From the NCBI GenBank assembly GCA_035315345.1, contig DATFYA010000023.1, positions 1 through 46,375 of the forward strand: a stretch of 46,375 bases of DNA, written 5' to 3'. The notes beneath the pieces were generated by a model. It was not told the origin of the DNA. It was given only the letters and a program-made list of their open reading frames with translations, and ran no database searches. Made by a program: the position numbers and the translations under genes. The stretch comes from Candidatus Methylomirabilota bacterium. GTDB taxonomy: Bacteria; Methylomirabilota; Methylomirabilia; Rokubacteriales; CSP1-6. Positions 8,468 through 17,338 of this stretch are shown in pieces (within the stretch, counting starts at the first letter, position 1; every line of letters starts with the position of its first letter).

Positions 8468-8535
8468 CGCTCGTTCCTCCCGCCCATTGGGATGTGTGAA
8501 GCGGTCCGGCCGATGCAGGGCGGCTTCCGGTTAAG

Positions 8536-8634
8536 ATGGACGGGCCGCCGATGCCCCCGATCCGGCTCGATCATATCGCCATCGCGCTCCCTCGGCATCG
8601 CGGAAGCGTTCGACTGATCCTGCGCTCCGCCTGA
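8536..8634 (+). pseudogene. Possible remnant of a VOC (glyoxalase/epimerase) gene N-terminus
   Basis: A short frame from ATG 8536 (or 8551) reads ...MPPIRLDHIAIALPRHRG and stops at 8634. The LDHIAIALP stretch resembles the first strand of VOC-superfamily enzymes such as methylmalonyl-CoA epimerase. Nothing of the rest of a VOC fold follows, so this would be a decayed 5' end left between thioredoxin and mscS. The match is only about ten residues. Confidence 0.3.
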
Positions 8635-8660
8635 CCCCACGTCGCACCCGGAGGCCACCG

Positions 8661-9593
8661 ATGACATTCCTCCCGACGGACACCCAGACCTATCTCGTCG
8701 CCCTGGCCGGATCCACCGCGCAATCCGTCTTCCGGCTGGTCCTGCTGCTGATCGGCGGCCTCATCGCCGCCCGCGTGCTGCGAACGCTGGTCACCCAGCT
8801 GGAGGGTGTGCTCGTTCGCGCGGGCGAGCGGACCGGCGCCCTGCCCGGCGCGACGCACTCGCGCGTGGCGACCTTGACCGGTGTGCTGCGGGCCCTCGCG
8901 CTGGTGACACTGTGGTCCGTGATCGCGGTCATCGCGCTGTCGCAGCTGGGTCTCGACGTGCGGCCGATCCTGGCCGGTGCCGGCATCGTCGGACTGGCCG
9001 TCGGCTTCGGGGCGCAGTACGTCGTGCGCGACGTCATCGCCGGATTCTTCCTCGTGCTCGAGGATCAGGTGCGGGTGGGCGACGTGGCGGTGGTCAACGG
9101 TACCGGCGGGGTGGTCGAGACGGTCACGTTCCGCACCATCGTCCTGCGCGACGTGGCCGGCACCGTGCACATCTTCCCCAACGGCAGCGTCACCACGCTC
9201 GCCAACATGACCAAGGGCTGGTCCGGCTACGTGGTGGACGTGGAGATCGGCTACAAGGAGGACCCGGACCGCGTGATCGCGGTCATGCGGCGCGTGGCCG
9301 AGGAGCTGCGCGCCGACCCCGTCCACGCCCTGTCGATCCTCGAGCCGATCGAGATCTTCGGGGTGGACGGCTTCAAGGAAGGCAGCCTCGTGATCAAGGC
9401 GCGTCTCAAGACGCGGCCGATCCAGCAGTGGACGGTGGGCCGAGAATACCGGCGACGCCTCGTCCATGCGTTCGCAGCGGAGGGCATCGACATTCCCCCG
9501 CGCGTCATGCAGGTCGTGGAGCCCGGCAAGCCGCTGCCCGTCCTGCTGATGCATGGCGTGGGGCCCGATCAGCCCGCCGCCCTGCCACATTGA
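8661..9593 (+). CDS. MscS-family small-conductance mechanosensitive channel
   Basis: A 310-residue inner-membrane channel. Three hydrophobic segments lie at about residues 18-40, 72-95 and 105-125; the last, pore-lining helix is rich in Gly and Ala (ILAGAGIVGLAVGFGAQ) and leads into VRDVIAGFFLVLEDQ, the MscS signature. The soluble beta domain with FPNGSVTTLANMTKGW and the alpha/beta C-terminal vestibule follow. The channel opens under membrane tension and releases small solutes on hypo-osmotic shock. ATG 8661 follows GGAGG. Confidence 0.93.
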   Translation: MTFLPTDTQTYLVALAGSTAQSVFRLVLLLIGGLIAARVLRTLVTQLEGVLVRAGERTGALPGATHSRVATLTGVLRALALVTLWSVIAVIALSQLGLDVRPILAGAGIVGLAVGFGAQYVVRDVIAGFFLVLEDQVRVGDVAVVNGTGGVVETVTFRTIVLRDVAGTVHIFPNGSVTTLANMTKGWSGYVVDVEIGYKEDPDRVIAVMRRVAEELRADPVHALSILEPIEIFGVDGFKEGSLVIKARLKTRPIQQWTVGREYRRRLVHAFAAEGIDIPPRVMQVVEPGKPLPVLLMHGVGPDQPAALPH

Positions 9594-9718
9594 GCCGGCG
9601 CGCTGACAGTCACCGTCACCCCGGCCGCCCGAGTGCCGTGAAAGCCGTTGATTTATCTTGTCGCAATCGTGGTCCGCTTCTTGAACTTCTGCGGTGCCGC
9701 GGCGGGAGGCCGGCACGC

Positions 9719-10747
9719 ATGAACCTGGGCGGACTTGGGCGGATGTTCTCGAGCGATCTGGCGGTCGACCTGGGCACCGCCAACACCCGGCTCTACGTGC
9801 GGAGCCAGGGCGTCGTGCTCGACGAGCCCTCGGTGGTGGCCGTCGACGGGAGCGGGGCCGTGCAGGCCGTCGGCAACGCGGCCAAGGAAATGCTCGGCCG
9901 AGCCCCCGGCACGGTCCAGGTGGTGCGGCCCCTGCGCCACGGCGTGATCGCCGACTTCGACCGCACCCAGAAGATGTTCCGCTACTTCATCAACAAGACG
10001 CGCCGCAGCTGGAGCTTCGTGCAGCCCCGTCTGGTCATCGTCACGCCGTCGGGCATCACCCAGGTCGAGCGGCGCGCGGTGCGCGACGCCGCCCGCCAGG
10101 CCGGCGCGCGCGAGGTCTACCTCATCCAGGCCTCGATGGCGGCCGCGCTCGGGGCGGGCCTGCCGGTGTCGGAGCCGGGCGCCAGCATGATCGTCGACAT
10201 CGGGGGCGGTACCACCGAGGTCGCGGTGATGTCGCTGTGCGGGATCGTGTACTCCGCGTCGTTGCGCACCGCGGGCGACGAGATGAACCAGGCGGTGATC
10301 CACTACCTGCGGCGGGCCTACGACCTGCTCATCGGCGAGCGCCGGGCCGAGGACGCCAAGATCCGTCTCGGGTCCGCCTATCCGAAGGGTGACGACAACG
10401 AGCCGATGGAAGTGCAGGGCCGCGACCTGCTCGACGGCCTGCCCAAGACGGTGGTCATCACGGCGCTCGAGGTCCGCGAGGCGATGCGGGAGCCGGTGGC
10501 CGACATCGTGGCAGCGGTGCGGGCCTGCCTCGAGCAGACCCCGCCCGAGCTGGCCGCCGACATCAGCGACACCGGCATCGTGCTCACCGGCGGCGGCGCG
10601 CTCGTGCGCGGGCTCGACGCGCTCCTGCATCAGGAGACCGGCCTCCCGATTCGCGTGACCGAGGACCCGCTCACCTGCGTGGCCCGCGGCGCCGGGATGG
10701 TGCTCGACCAGCTCGCGATCCTCAAGCGCGTCGCGATCCCCGCCTGA
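9719..10747 (+). CDS. mreB: Rod-shape-determining protein MreB
   Basis: A 342-residue bacterial actin. Phosphate loop 1 is DLAVDLGTANTRLYV and phosphate loop 2 is MIVDIGGGTTEVAVMS; TGGGALVRGLDALL is the adenosine motif. MreB forms membrane-bound filaments that direct lateral cell-wall synthesis, so the organism is probably rod-shaped. ATG 9719 is chosen within a much longer open frame because the protein start there gives the family length. The usual mreC, mreD, pbp2 and rodA partners do not follow; the downstream gene is a TPR lipoprotein, so this is a stand-alone copy. Confidence 0.95.
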   Translation: MNLGGLGRMFSSDLAVDLGTANTRLYVRSQGVVLDEPSVVAVDGSGAVQAVGNAAKEMLGRAPGTVQVVRPLRHGVIADFDRTQKMFRYFINKTRRSWSFVQPRLVIVTPSGITQVERRAVRDAARQAGAREVYLIQASMAAALGAGLPVSEPGASMIVDIGGGTTEVAVMSLCGIVYSASLRTAGDEMNQAVIHYLRRAYDLLIGERRAEDAKIRLGSAYPKGDDNEPMEVQGRDLLDGLPKTVVITALEVREAMREPVADIVAAVRACLEQTPPELAADISDTGIVLTGGGALVRGLDALLHQETGLPIRVTEDPLTCVARGAGMVLDQLAILKRVAIPA

Positions 10748-10822
10748 CGCGCCCGCCGGCGGTTGCCGGCCGGCCCTGCCTGGAATACGCTCGGGGCAAT
10801 CCATGTGCTCCGGGGGCCTCCC

Positions 10823-12490
10823 ATGACATCGCGCGGCGGCACGCGGCTCGCCTCGATCTTCCTGTTCCTGCTTGGATGCTCGGCCCCGCCGGCCTCGCAC
10901 CACCACGGCGCGGCCGGTCCGCCGGCCTCCACGACGCCTCCGCTGTTCGATGATCTCGGCGGCTACCATCGCGCGATCACCACCCGGTCGCCCCAGGCTC
11001 AGGCCTACTTCGACCAGGGGTTGCGGCTCGTGTACGGGTTCAATCACCACGAAGCCCAGGCCGCGTTCCGTGAATCCGCCCGGCTGGACCCGGAGTGCGC
11101 GATGTGCGCGTGGGGCCTCGCGCTCACCTACGGCTCCAACTACAACAGCCCGACCGACGCCGAGCGCGAGCAAGGGGCGCTGGCCGCGGTCACCCGGGCC
11201 CAGAGTCTCGCGGTGACCGGCGCCAGCGAGCGCGAGCGCGCGATCATCGGGGCGCTGGCCCGGCGCCATTCGCCGTCGCCGGCCGCCGACCGCGCCGCGC
11301 TCGACCGCGCGTACGCCGACGCGATGCGGGAGGTCGCGAGCCGCTTCCCCGACGACCTCGACGCGGCCACCCTGTATGCGGATGCCTTGATGAACCTCCG
11401 CCCCTGGAGCCTGTGGACGAGCGAGGGAGCGCCGCAGCCGGGGACCCGGGAGATCGTCGTCACGCTGGAGCGAGTGCTGGCAATCGATCCGATGCATCCC
11501 GGGGCGAACCATCTCTACATCCACGCGGTGGAAGCCAGCCCGGACCCGCATCGCGCGGAGGCCGCGGCGGATCGGCTCCTCAACCTGATGCCGGGCGCCG
11601 GACACATGGTCCACATGCCCTCGCACATCTACTTCCGGATCGGCCGTTACGCGGACGCGGGCTCCGCCAACGTGCGGGCGGTGGCGGCCGACCGCGCCTA
11701 CTTCAAGAAGAGCCAGCCGAGTCCGATCTATCGCGGCATGTACTATCCGCACAATCTCGACTTCGTCTGGCACGCGGCCGCGATGGAAGGCCGCGGGGCC
11801 GAATGCGTCCGGGCCGCGCGCGAGTTCGCGGCGGAAGTCCCGGCGGCCATGGTCCTCGAGATGCCGGACGCGGAGACTGCGCCCGCCGCGCCGCTCCTCG
11901 CGCTGGCCCGGTTCGCCCGATGGGACGAGATCCTGAAGCAGCCCGCGCCGCCCGAGGCGATGCGCTACGTGACCGGGACGTGGCGCTACGCGCGCGGTCT
12001 CGCCTACGCCGCCACCGGCCGGCGCGCCGAGGCCGAGCAGGAGCTGGCCGCGTTGCGTGCGGTGCAGCGCGGCGTGCCGGCGGACCGCACGATCGCCAGC
12101 TTCTTCACGACGGCGGACATGCTGGCCCTCGCCGCGGAGACGCTGGCCGGTGAGATCGCGGTCCGCACCGGCGATCCCGGCGCCGCGGTCGGCCACCTCG
12201 CGGAGGCGGTACGGCTGCAGGATCAACACTGGTTCACCGAGCCGCCGCCGTGGTACTACCCGGTCCGGCAGTCGCTCGGGTTCGCGCTACTCCAGGCGCG
12301 CCGGGCCGCCGAGGCCGAGGCGGTCTATCGCGAGGACCTGCGACGGAATCCCGAGAACGGCTGGTCGCTCTTCGGCCTGGCCCAGAGCCTGCGGGCCCAG
12401 GGCCAGAGCGCCGACGCGGCCGCGGTCGAGGCGCGCTTCCGTCTCGCCTGGGCCCGCGCCGACGTGACGCTGACGTCCTCGCGTCTGTAG
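10823..12490 (+). CDS. TPR lipoprotein with a conserved His-rich core
   Basis: A 555-residue exported lipoprotein. The signal peptide ends in the lipobox LLGC with C19 as lipidation site; a short H- and P-rich linker follows. The rest is tetratricopeptide-like helical repeats with typical pairs such as YFDQGLRLVYGFNHHEAQAA and a C-terminal TPR block. The core is rich in His (H225, H230, H234, H261, H264, H268) with a CxxC at C92 and C95, which could bind metal (inference). ATG 10823 is preferred to the upstream in-frame start at 10763 because it gives a proper signal peptide. Function unknown. The next gene starts seven bases after its stop. Confidence 0.75.
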   Translation: MTSRGGTRLASIFLFLLGCSAPPASHHHGAAGPPASTTPPLFDDLGGYHRAITTRSPQAQAYFDQGLRLVYGFNHHEAQAAFRESARLDPECAMCAWGLALTYGSNYNSPTDAEREQGALAAVTRAQSLAVTGASERERAIIGALARRHSPSPAADRAALDRAYADAMREVASRFPDDLDAATLYADALMNLRPWSLWTSEGAPQPGTREIVVTLERVLAIDPMHPGANHLYIHAVEASPDPHRAEAAADRLLNLMPGAGHMVHMPSHIYFRIGRYADAGSANVRAVAADRAYFKKSQPSPIYRGMYYPHNLDFVWHAAAMEGRGAECVRAAREFAAEVPAAMVLEMPDAETAPAAPLLALARFARWDEILKQPAPPEAMRYVTGTWRYARGLAYAATGRRAEAEQELAALRAVQRGVPADRTIASFFTTADMLALAAETLAGEIAVRTGDPGAAVGHLAEAVRLQDQHWFTEPPPWYYPVRQSLGFALLQARRAAEAEAVYREDLRRNPENGWSLFGLAQSLRAQGQSADAAAVEARFRLAWARADVTLTSSRL

Positions 12491-12497
12491 AGCGGCG

Positions 12498-13790
12498 ATG
12501 GCGCGCGATCGCTACGGTCTGGCGCTCTCCACCGGATCCGCCGAGGCGGTGACGGCGTACGTCGACGGCGTGGACCGGTTCCTGGCCGCGCACGACGGGG
12601 CCGAGGAGTGCTTCGCGCGCGCCGTCGCCGCCGACCCGGATTTTGCGCTCGGTCACATCGGGCAGGCGCGCAGCCTGCAGCTGGCCGGCCGCGGCGCCGA
12701 CGCCAGAGCCGCGGCGGCGCTCGGACAGGCGCGCGGGGCCATGCTCGACCGCCGCGAGCGCCAGCACGTGGAGGCCCTGAGCCTCGCGGTCGCGGGGCAG
12801 GGTGCCCGCGCGCTCGCCCTCATTCGCGAGCACCTCGCCGAGTTCCCGCGCGACGCGATGACGCTGGCCGCGGCCAACGGCGTCTATGGGCTGATCGGCT
12901 TCAGCGGTGGCCAGGAGCGCAACGAGGAGATGCTCGCGCTCCTCGACGGGCTCGCCACCGCATACGGAGACGACTGGTGGTTCCTCGGCGCCCACGGCTT
13001 CGCGCGGACCGAGGCGCTCGGCTGGGCCGCGGGGGCGCCGGTGCTGGAGCGCGCGCTCGCGCTCGCCCCTCGGAACGCCCACGCCGCCCACGCGTGGGCC
13101 CACGTGCTCTACGAGCGCGGCGACGACGCGAGCGGCGCGGGCTTCGTGACACGGTGGCTGCCGGAGTATCCGCGGGCCGCGCCGCTTCACTGCCACATCT
13201 CGTGGCATCTGGCCCTGTTCGAGCTGGGCTGCGGCCGCCCGGCCGCCGCGATGGCGCTGTTCGAGAGCAGCATCCGGCCGCGGCAATCGCAGGCCGCGCC
13301 ATTCTCCACCGTCGTGGATTCCACGTCGCTCCTCTGGCGCTGCGAGCTGGCGGGCGAGCCATCGCGGCGGGAGGCCTGGGACGCGGTGGCCGAGCACGCG
13401 CGCGCCTCGTTCCCCTCGACCGGGCTCGCGTTCCTCGACGTGCACTGCGCGGCCGCCCTCGCCGCCGCGGGTGATCACGACGGGCTGGCGCGGTGGGTGT
13501 CCATGTTGCGGCGCGCCGATGCGGAAGGCCGGGTCCCCGCCGGGTCGGTGGTGCCCATCGTGGCCGAGGGCATGAGCGCGTTCGCGGCCGCGCGCTACGA
13601 CGCGACGATCGCCGCGCTGGCGCCGGTGCTGGATCAGCTCGTACGGGTCGGAGGCAGCGCCGCGCAGCGCGACCTCTTCGAGCACACGCTGCTGGCCGCC
13701 TATCTCCGCACCGGCCGCCACGGGGAGGCGCGGGCGCTGCTCGAGAGAAGCGTGGCGCGGCCGCGGTCGGTACCGGTGGCCGGCGTGTGA
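12498..13790 (+). CDS. TTC38-like tetratricopeptide repeat protein
   Basis: A 430-residue protein without a signal peptide, built of helical TPR-like repeats and resembling the TTC38 family (AYVDGVDRFLAAHDGAEECFARAVAADPDFALGHI near the N-terminus, then HAAHAWAHVLYERGD). Members of that family are poorly characterised; a scaffold or enzyme-associated role is possible. It sits between a TPR lipoprotein and a DUF1285-like gene, and its stop TGA (13788-13790) overlaps the ATG of the next gene, so the cluster is translationally coupled. Confidence 0.7.
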   Translation: MARDRYGLALSTGSAEAVTAYVDGVDRFLAAHDGAEECFARAVAADPDFALGHIGQARSLQLAGRGADARAAAALGQARGAMLDRRERQHVEALSLAVAGQGARALALIREHLAEFPRDAMTLAAANGVYGLIGFSGGQERNEEMLALLDGLATAYGDDWWFLGAHGFARTEALGWAAGAPVLERALALAPRNAHAAHAWAHVLYERGDDASGAGFVTRWLPEYPRAAPLHCHISWHLALFELGCGRPAAAMALFESSIRPRQSQAAPFSTVVDSTSLLWRCELAGEPSRREAWDAVAEHARASFPSTGLAFLDVHCAAALAAAGDHDGLARWVSMLRRADAEGRVPAGSVVPIVAEGMSAFAAARYDATIAALAPVLDQLVRVGGSAAQRDLFEHTLLAAYLRTGRHGEARALLERSVARPRSVPVAGV

Positions 13791-14260
13791 TGACGGAGGC
13801 CGCGCGCGAGTACCGGTACGTCGTGGACCGCGACGGGCGGATCTTCCACGACGGGACCGAGATCGTGGATCCGGCCGTGCTGCGCTTCTTCTTGCGCGCG
13901 ATGACCCGCACCGACGATGGCCGCTGCCTCGTCCTGTGCCAGGGCGAGCGGAACTGGTTCGCGGCGCCGGACACCCCGTTCGTGGTGCAGCGGCTGCGGC
14001 TGTCCCTGGAGGGCTCGGCGCTCCAGGCCGTCGAACTGTGCTTTCAGGGGGACTATCGCGAGCCGCTCGATCCCGCCACTCTCGAAACCGAGCGGGACCT
14101 GCTCTTCTGCCGCATTCGCGGCGGGACCTTTCGCGCGCGCTTCGGCCGCGTCGCGGTCCAGCAGATCGCCCCGTTCCTGATGGACGTCGGCGAGGGCTCG
14201 GCGCTCGTGATGAGCGGCCGCCGTCATCCGGTCCGGAGCGGCGGCGAGCGGCCCTCGTGA
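13790..14260 (+). CDS. DUF1285-like small protein
   Basis: A 156-residue protein beginning MTEAAREYRYVVDRDGRIF. The opening (basic strand, then RDGRIFHDG, then RFFLRAMTRTDDG) and the later FVVQRL segment resemble DUF1285 proteins. That is recognition from memory and needs a profile search. No signal peptide or membrane segment. Its ATG overlaps the stop of the TTC38-like gene (TGATG), and its own TGA overlaps the GTG of the beta-helix lipoprotein gene (GTGA), so the three are translated as a coupled set. Confidence 0.6.
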   Translation: MTEAAREYRYVVDRDGRIFHDGTEIVDPAVLRFFLRAMTRTDDGRCLVLCQGERNWFAAPDTPFVVQRLRLSLEGSALQAVELCFQGDYREPLDPATLETERDLLFCRIRGGTFRARFGRVAVQQIAPFLMDVGEGSALVMSGRRHPVRSGGERPS

Positions 14261-16008
14261 CCGGCGGCGGGCGCGGCCCGCGTCGGCGGCTCGCCCCATT
14301 GCTGGCGCTGGTCACGATCGTGGCGGGCGCGTGCGGCCAGACCACGACCTCGGTGACTCCATCGGCGACCGCGGCGGCCGGCGTCTCCGCCCCCGCGGAC
14401 AACGCGGCGCGGCCCGGCGAGCCGGTGGCCGAGCCCGCGACGTTTCACTCGCTCGGGGTCCGGTGGCCGGTGCGCGGCGACACAAACGTCAACGCGGTGA
14501 TCGGCGTGCACTACCGGGCGGCCGGCGAGGCGGCGTGGCGCGAGGCGCTGGCCCTCTTCCGCACCGATCCGAAGTCGGTTCCTCCGGAGAGCCACGTCGC
14601 GGACGGCTGGCTGTTCGCGGGGAGCATCGTCGACCTGGCCCCGGACACCGAGTACGAGGTCGTGCTGACGCTCCAGGATCCGGACGGCGGCAGCGTCCGG
14701 CGTTCGCTCACCATGCGGACCACCGCCGAGCCGCGCGAGCCCGCGGGCATGCGCGTGCGACACGTGGTCCCCGCGGCCGCCGGCGACGTCGCCCCGGGCA
14801 CCGGCTCGCGGGACGATCCGTTTCGCGGGCTTCGCGTCGCGCAGGCGACGGCGGCGCCGGGCGATCTCTTCCTGCTGCACGCGGGCGTCTACGCGGAAGG
14901 CACCTGGCCCATCGATCACCACGGCACCGCGGGGCGCCCCATCATCTACCGGGGCGCGGGCGACGGGGACGCGATCCTGGACGGGGGCGGGCGCGAGCGC
15001 CTGGTCAGCGCGAATCACGTGCGCCACGTCTGGCTCGAGCGGCTCACCCTGCGTCACGCGGAGTATCTCTTCGTGGGGCACCAGGGCTCGCATTTCGTGA
15101 TCCGACACTGCCGGCTCGAGGTGACCGGGACCGGCATCACCGCGATCAACGGCGGCTACGAAGAGTCGCGGGGGTTCGTCATCACCGACAACGTGATCCA
15201 GGGGCCCACCAGCTGGCCACGCAGCCGGGGCATCGAGGGCGTCAACGGCGTCCTCATCAGCGGCGCCGGCCACGTGGTCGCGTACAACCGGATGAGCAAC
15301 CTGGGCGACGGGGTGCACGGCACCGGGCACGGCCGTCTGGCCGCGAGCGATATCAACAACAACGACATCGACGCGTCCACCGACGACGGCATCGAGGGCG
15401 ACTACGGTGACACCAACGTCCGCATCTATCGCAACCGCATCACCAACGCGTTCTCGGGTATCAGCGCGCAGCCGAGCCTGGGGGGACCGATGTACGTGTT
15501 CCGGAACGCGATCTACAACGTGCTCTATTCCCCCTTCAAGCTGCACAACGACACGTCGGGCGTGCTGATCTTCCACAACACCTCGGTGCGCAGCGGCGTT
15601 CCCTGGCTCATCGACCCGGCCGGCGAGACGGTCAACGACGTGGTGACGCGCAACAACCTGTTCATCGGGACGCAGCCCCCCGCGCTGCGCTCGACCGGGG
15701 TCATGATCCGCTGCAGCTTCGACCGGGACGGCTACGGCGGCGCGGGGGGCCCGGGCGCCCCGTACCCGCCGGGCGGGGCGGTGGTCGTCGCCTCGCGCGG
15801 CAACTTCGCGGGCGGCGTGGAGCCGCCGCGGAACGCCGAGCTGCGCCAGCCGAGCGCGTCGGTCGACCTGCGGCTCGATCCTCGCTCGCGGGCGGTGGAC
15901 GCGGGCGTTCGGCTGCCCAACTTCAACGATGTGTTCACCGGCACGGGGCCCGATCTCGGCTGCTGCGAGGTCGGCCAGCCCCTGCCGCACTACGGGCCGC
16001 GCCCGTGA
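14257..16008 (+). CDS. Lipoprotein with fibronectin-like domain and right-handed beta-helix
   Basis: A 583-residue exported lipoprotein. The signal peptide ends in VAGAC with C26 as the lipidation site. Residues of about 60-165 look like a fibronectin III type beta-sandwich (LAPDTEYEVVLTLQDPDGG). The rest has many short repeats rich in Asn, Gly and Ile (ITDNVIQG, DINNNDIDAS, IYRNRITN, VTRNNLFIG), typical of parallel beta-helices such as pectate-lyase-like or alginate-epimerase-like folds. It probably binds or cleaves a polysaccharide at the cell surface; no catalytic residues can be assigned by eye. The GTG start overlaps the stop of the DUF1285-like gene. Near its C-terminus there is a Gly/Pro-rich stretch. 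Confidence 0.75.
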   Translation: MTGGGRGPRRRLAPLLALVTIVAGACGQTTTSVTPSATAAAGVSAPADNAARPGEPVAEPATFHSLGVRWPVRGDTNVNAVIGVHYRAAGEAAWREALALFRTDPKSVPPESHVADGWLFAGSIVDLAPDTEYEVVLTLQDPDGGSVRRSLTMRTTAEPREPAGMRVRHVVPAAAGDVAPGTGSRDDPFRGLRVAQATAAPGDLFLLHAGVYAEGTWPIDHHGTAGRPIIYRGAGDGDAILDGGGRERLVSANHVRHVWLERLTLRHAEYLFVGHQGSHFVIRHCRLEVTGTGITAINGGYEESRGFVITDNVIQGPTSWPRSRGIEGVNGVLISGAGHVVAYNRMSNLGDGVHGTGHGRLAASDINNNDIDASTDDGIEGDYGDTNVRIYRNRITNAFSGISAQPSLGGPMYVFRNAIYNVLYSPFKLHNDTSGVLIFHNTSVRSGVPWLIDPAGETVNDVVTRNNLFIGTQPPALRSTGVMIRCSFDRDGYGGAGGPGAPYPPGGAVVVASRGNFAGGVEPPRNAELRQPSASVDLRLDPRSRAVDAGVRLPNFNDVFTGTGPDLGCCEVGQPLPHYGPRP

Positions 16009-16034
16009 CCGACGCGGCTGCGCGAGGAGCGATC

Positions 16035-16937
16035 ATGGCGGACCGAATCGGATTCATCGGACTGGGTACGATGGGCTTGCCGATGGCGACGAACCTGGCG
16101 AAGGGCGGCGTCCTTCTCGTGGTGCACGACGCGAGCCCCGCGGCCCTGGCCGCCGCCGGGCGGCTGCCCGGCGCGACGGTCGCGCGCTCGGTCGCGCAGG
16201 TCGCGGCGGAGAGCGCGGTGGTGTTCACCTGCCTGCCCAACGACGCCATCGTGCGCGAGGTCTATCTGGGTGACCGCGGCGTCGCCTCGGCCGCCAAGGC
16301 CGGGCTGGTCACCTGCGACTGCTCCACGGTCAGCCCGGACGTGACGATCGCCCTGCACGCCGCGCTGAAGAGCCGGGGTGTCGATCACATGGACACGCCG
16401 ATGCTCGGCTCACAGCCGCAGGCCGTCGAGGGCCAGATCTTCTTCATCGTCGGCGGCGAGGCCGCGCGCGTGCCCACCATCGCGCCCTACCTGGAGATCA
16501 TGGGGAAGATGCACATGTACGTCGGGGGCCCCAGCATGGCGAACCGGGTGAAGCTGATCCACAACGGGCTCGCCGCGGTGACCTCGGTGGCGGTGGCGGA
16601 GGCACTCGCGGTCTGCGTGCAGTCCGGGGTCGATCCCATGACCTTCTACGACGTGGTGCGCAACGGCGGCGGCATGGCCTACGGCACCTACTTCGACCGC
16701 CGCGCCAAGCGGATCTTCGAGGGCGAGTTCTCGCCGACATTCATGCTCGAGCTGATGCGCAAGGACGTGACGCTCGCCCTCGACCTGGCCCGCTCGGTCC
16801 AGGTGCCGTCGCCGATCCTGGAGGAGACCAAGCGCAGCTACGACGAGGCGCTCGACAGCGGCTGGGGCCGCGAGGACTTCTCGGCGGTGACCCACGTGGT
16901 GGAGAAGCGCATCGGCCGGCGCTTGTCCGGCAAGTAG
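16035..16937 (+). CDS. 3-hydroxyisobutyrate dehydrogenase-family NAD(P)-dependent oxidoreductase
   Basis: A 300-residue beta-hydroxyacid dehydrogenase. The N-terminal Rossmann motif is IGFIGLGTMGLPMATNL (residues 5-21); the catalytic lysine is K173 with N177 in NRVKLIHNG. The substrate-binding motif reads DTPMLGSQPQA, a variant of the usual DAPVSGG type, so the substrate cannot be named; 3-hydroxyisobutyrate, tartronate semialdehyde and succinic semialdehyde are all reduced by relatives. GAGGAGC lies just before ATG 16035, which decides the start over the upstream in-frame codon at 16005. Confidence 0.88.
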   Translation: MADRIGFIGLGTMGLPMATNLAKGGVLLVVHDASPAALAAAGRLPGATVARSVAQVAAESAVVFTCLPNDAIVREVYLGDRGVASAAKAGLVTCDCSTVSPDVTIALHAALKSRGVDHMDTPMLGSQPQAVEGQIFFIVGGEAARVPTIAPYLEIMGKMHMYVGGPSMANRVKLIHNGLAAVTSVAVAEALAVCVQSGVDPMTFYDVVRNGGGMAYGTYFDRRAKRIFEGEFSPTFMLELMRKDVTLALDLARSVQVPSPILEETKRSYDEALDSGWGREDFSAVTHVVEKRIGRRLSGK

Positions 16938-16981
16938 CGCGCCCGTCGGGCCCGGAGTAGGATGGGCGCCGGCCCGCGGCC

Positions 16982-17008
16982 CGAGCCGGTGGTCGCGGAA
17001 CCGGCTCG
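16982..17008. terminator. Hairpin between the dehydrogenase and Bcp-like genes
   Basis: CGAGCCGGT (16982-16990) and ACCGGCTCG (17000-17008) form a perfect 9-bp stem with a 9-base loop, 45 bases after the dehydrogenase stop. There is no T-tract, so it may be a factor-dependent terminator or a 3'-end stabiliser. Confidence 0.45.
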
Positions 17009-17033
17009 TGGCCGAACCCCAGGAGGATAGTCC

Positions 17034-17330
17034 ATGGCAGTCGTCGAGCCCGGCGGCAGGGCGCCCGCGTTCTCGCTGCCCGATCAGGAGGGCACGGTGC
17101 ACCGGCTGCGGGACTACGCGGGCCGGCCGCTCATCCTCTACTTCTCTCCCGAGGACGACACGCCCGGCTGCACCCGGGAGGCGTGCGCGTTCCGCGACGC
17201 GCTGCCCGACTTCAAGAAGGGCAAGGCGGCGGTGCTCGGCATCAGCGTGCTCGACGTGGCGCGCCGCTGGGACGACGTCAAGGTGGACGGGCACGCGGCC
17301 GACGTCCGGCGGGCCGTGGACGAGCGGTAG
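17034..17330 (+). pseudogene. bcp: Bcp/PrxQ-type peroxiredoxin with an internal in-frame deletion
   Basis: A 98-residue protein; normal Bcp/PrxQ has about 150. Residues 1-75 are a normal N-terminal half with peroxidatic C46 and the second cysteine C51 in TPGCTREAC. The sequence then jumps from VLGISVLDV straight to ARRWDDVKVDGHAADV, which is the very C-terminal segment of the family. About 55 central residues are missing: the helix and strands with the LLAD and FLID segments. The frame is preserved. It may be a non-functional deletion product, an assembly collapse, or a minimal peroxiredoxin. It has a good AGGAGG site before ATG 17034, and the phosphoribosyltransferase gene starts eight bases after its stop. 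Confidence 0.75.
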
Positions 17331-17338
17331 AGCGGATC

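Noticed and set aside
8912-9718. Upstream extension of the mreB frame
   Set aside because: It runs through mscS in another frame; MreB family length and motifs begin at 9719.
9653-12229. 858-codon minus-strand frame opposite mreB and the TPR lipoprotein
   Set aside because: Long antisense frames are expected in GC-rich DNA; the plus-strand genes have clear families and starts, this frame has none.
12234-14402. 722-codon minus-strand frame
   Set aside because: Arg/Pro/Ala-rich shadow of three plus-strand genes without domain or ribosome site.
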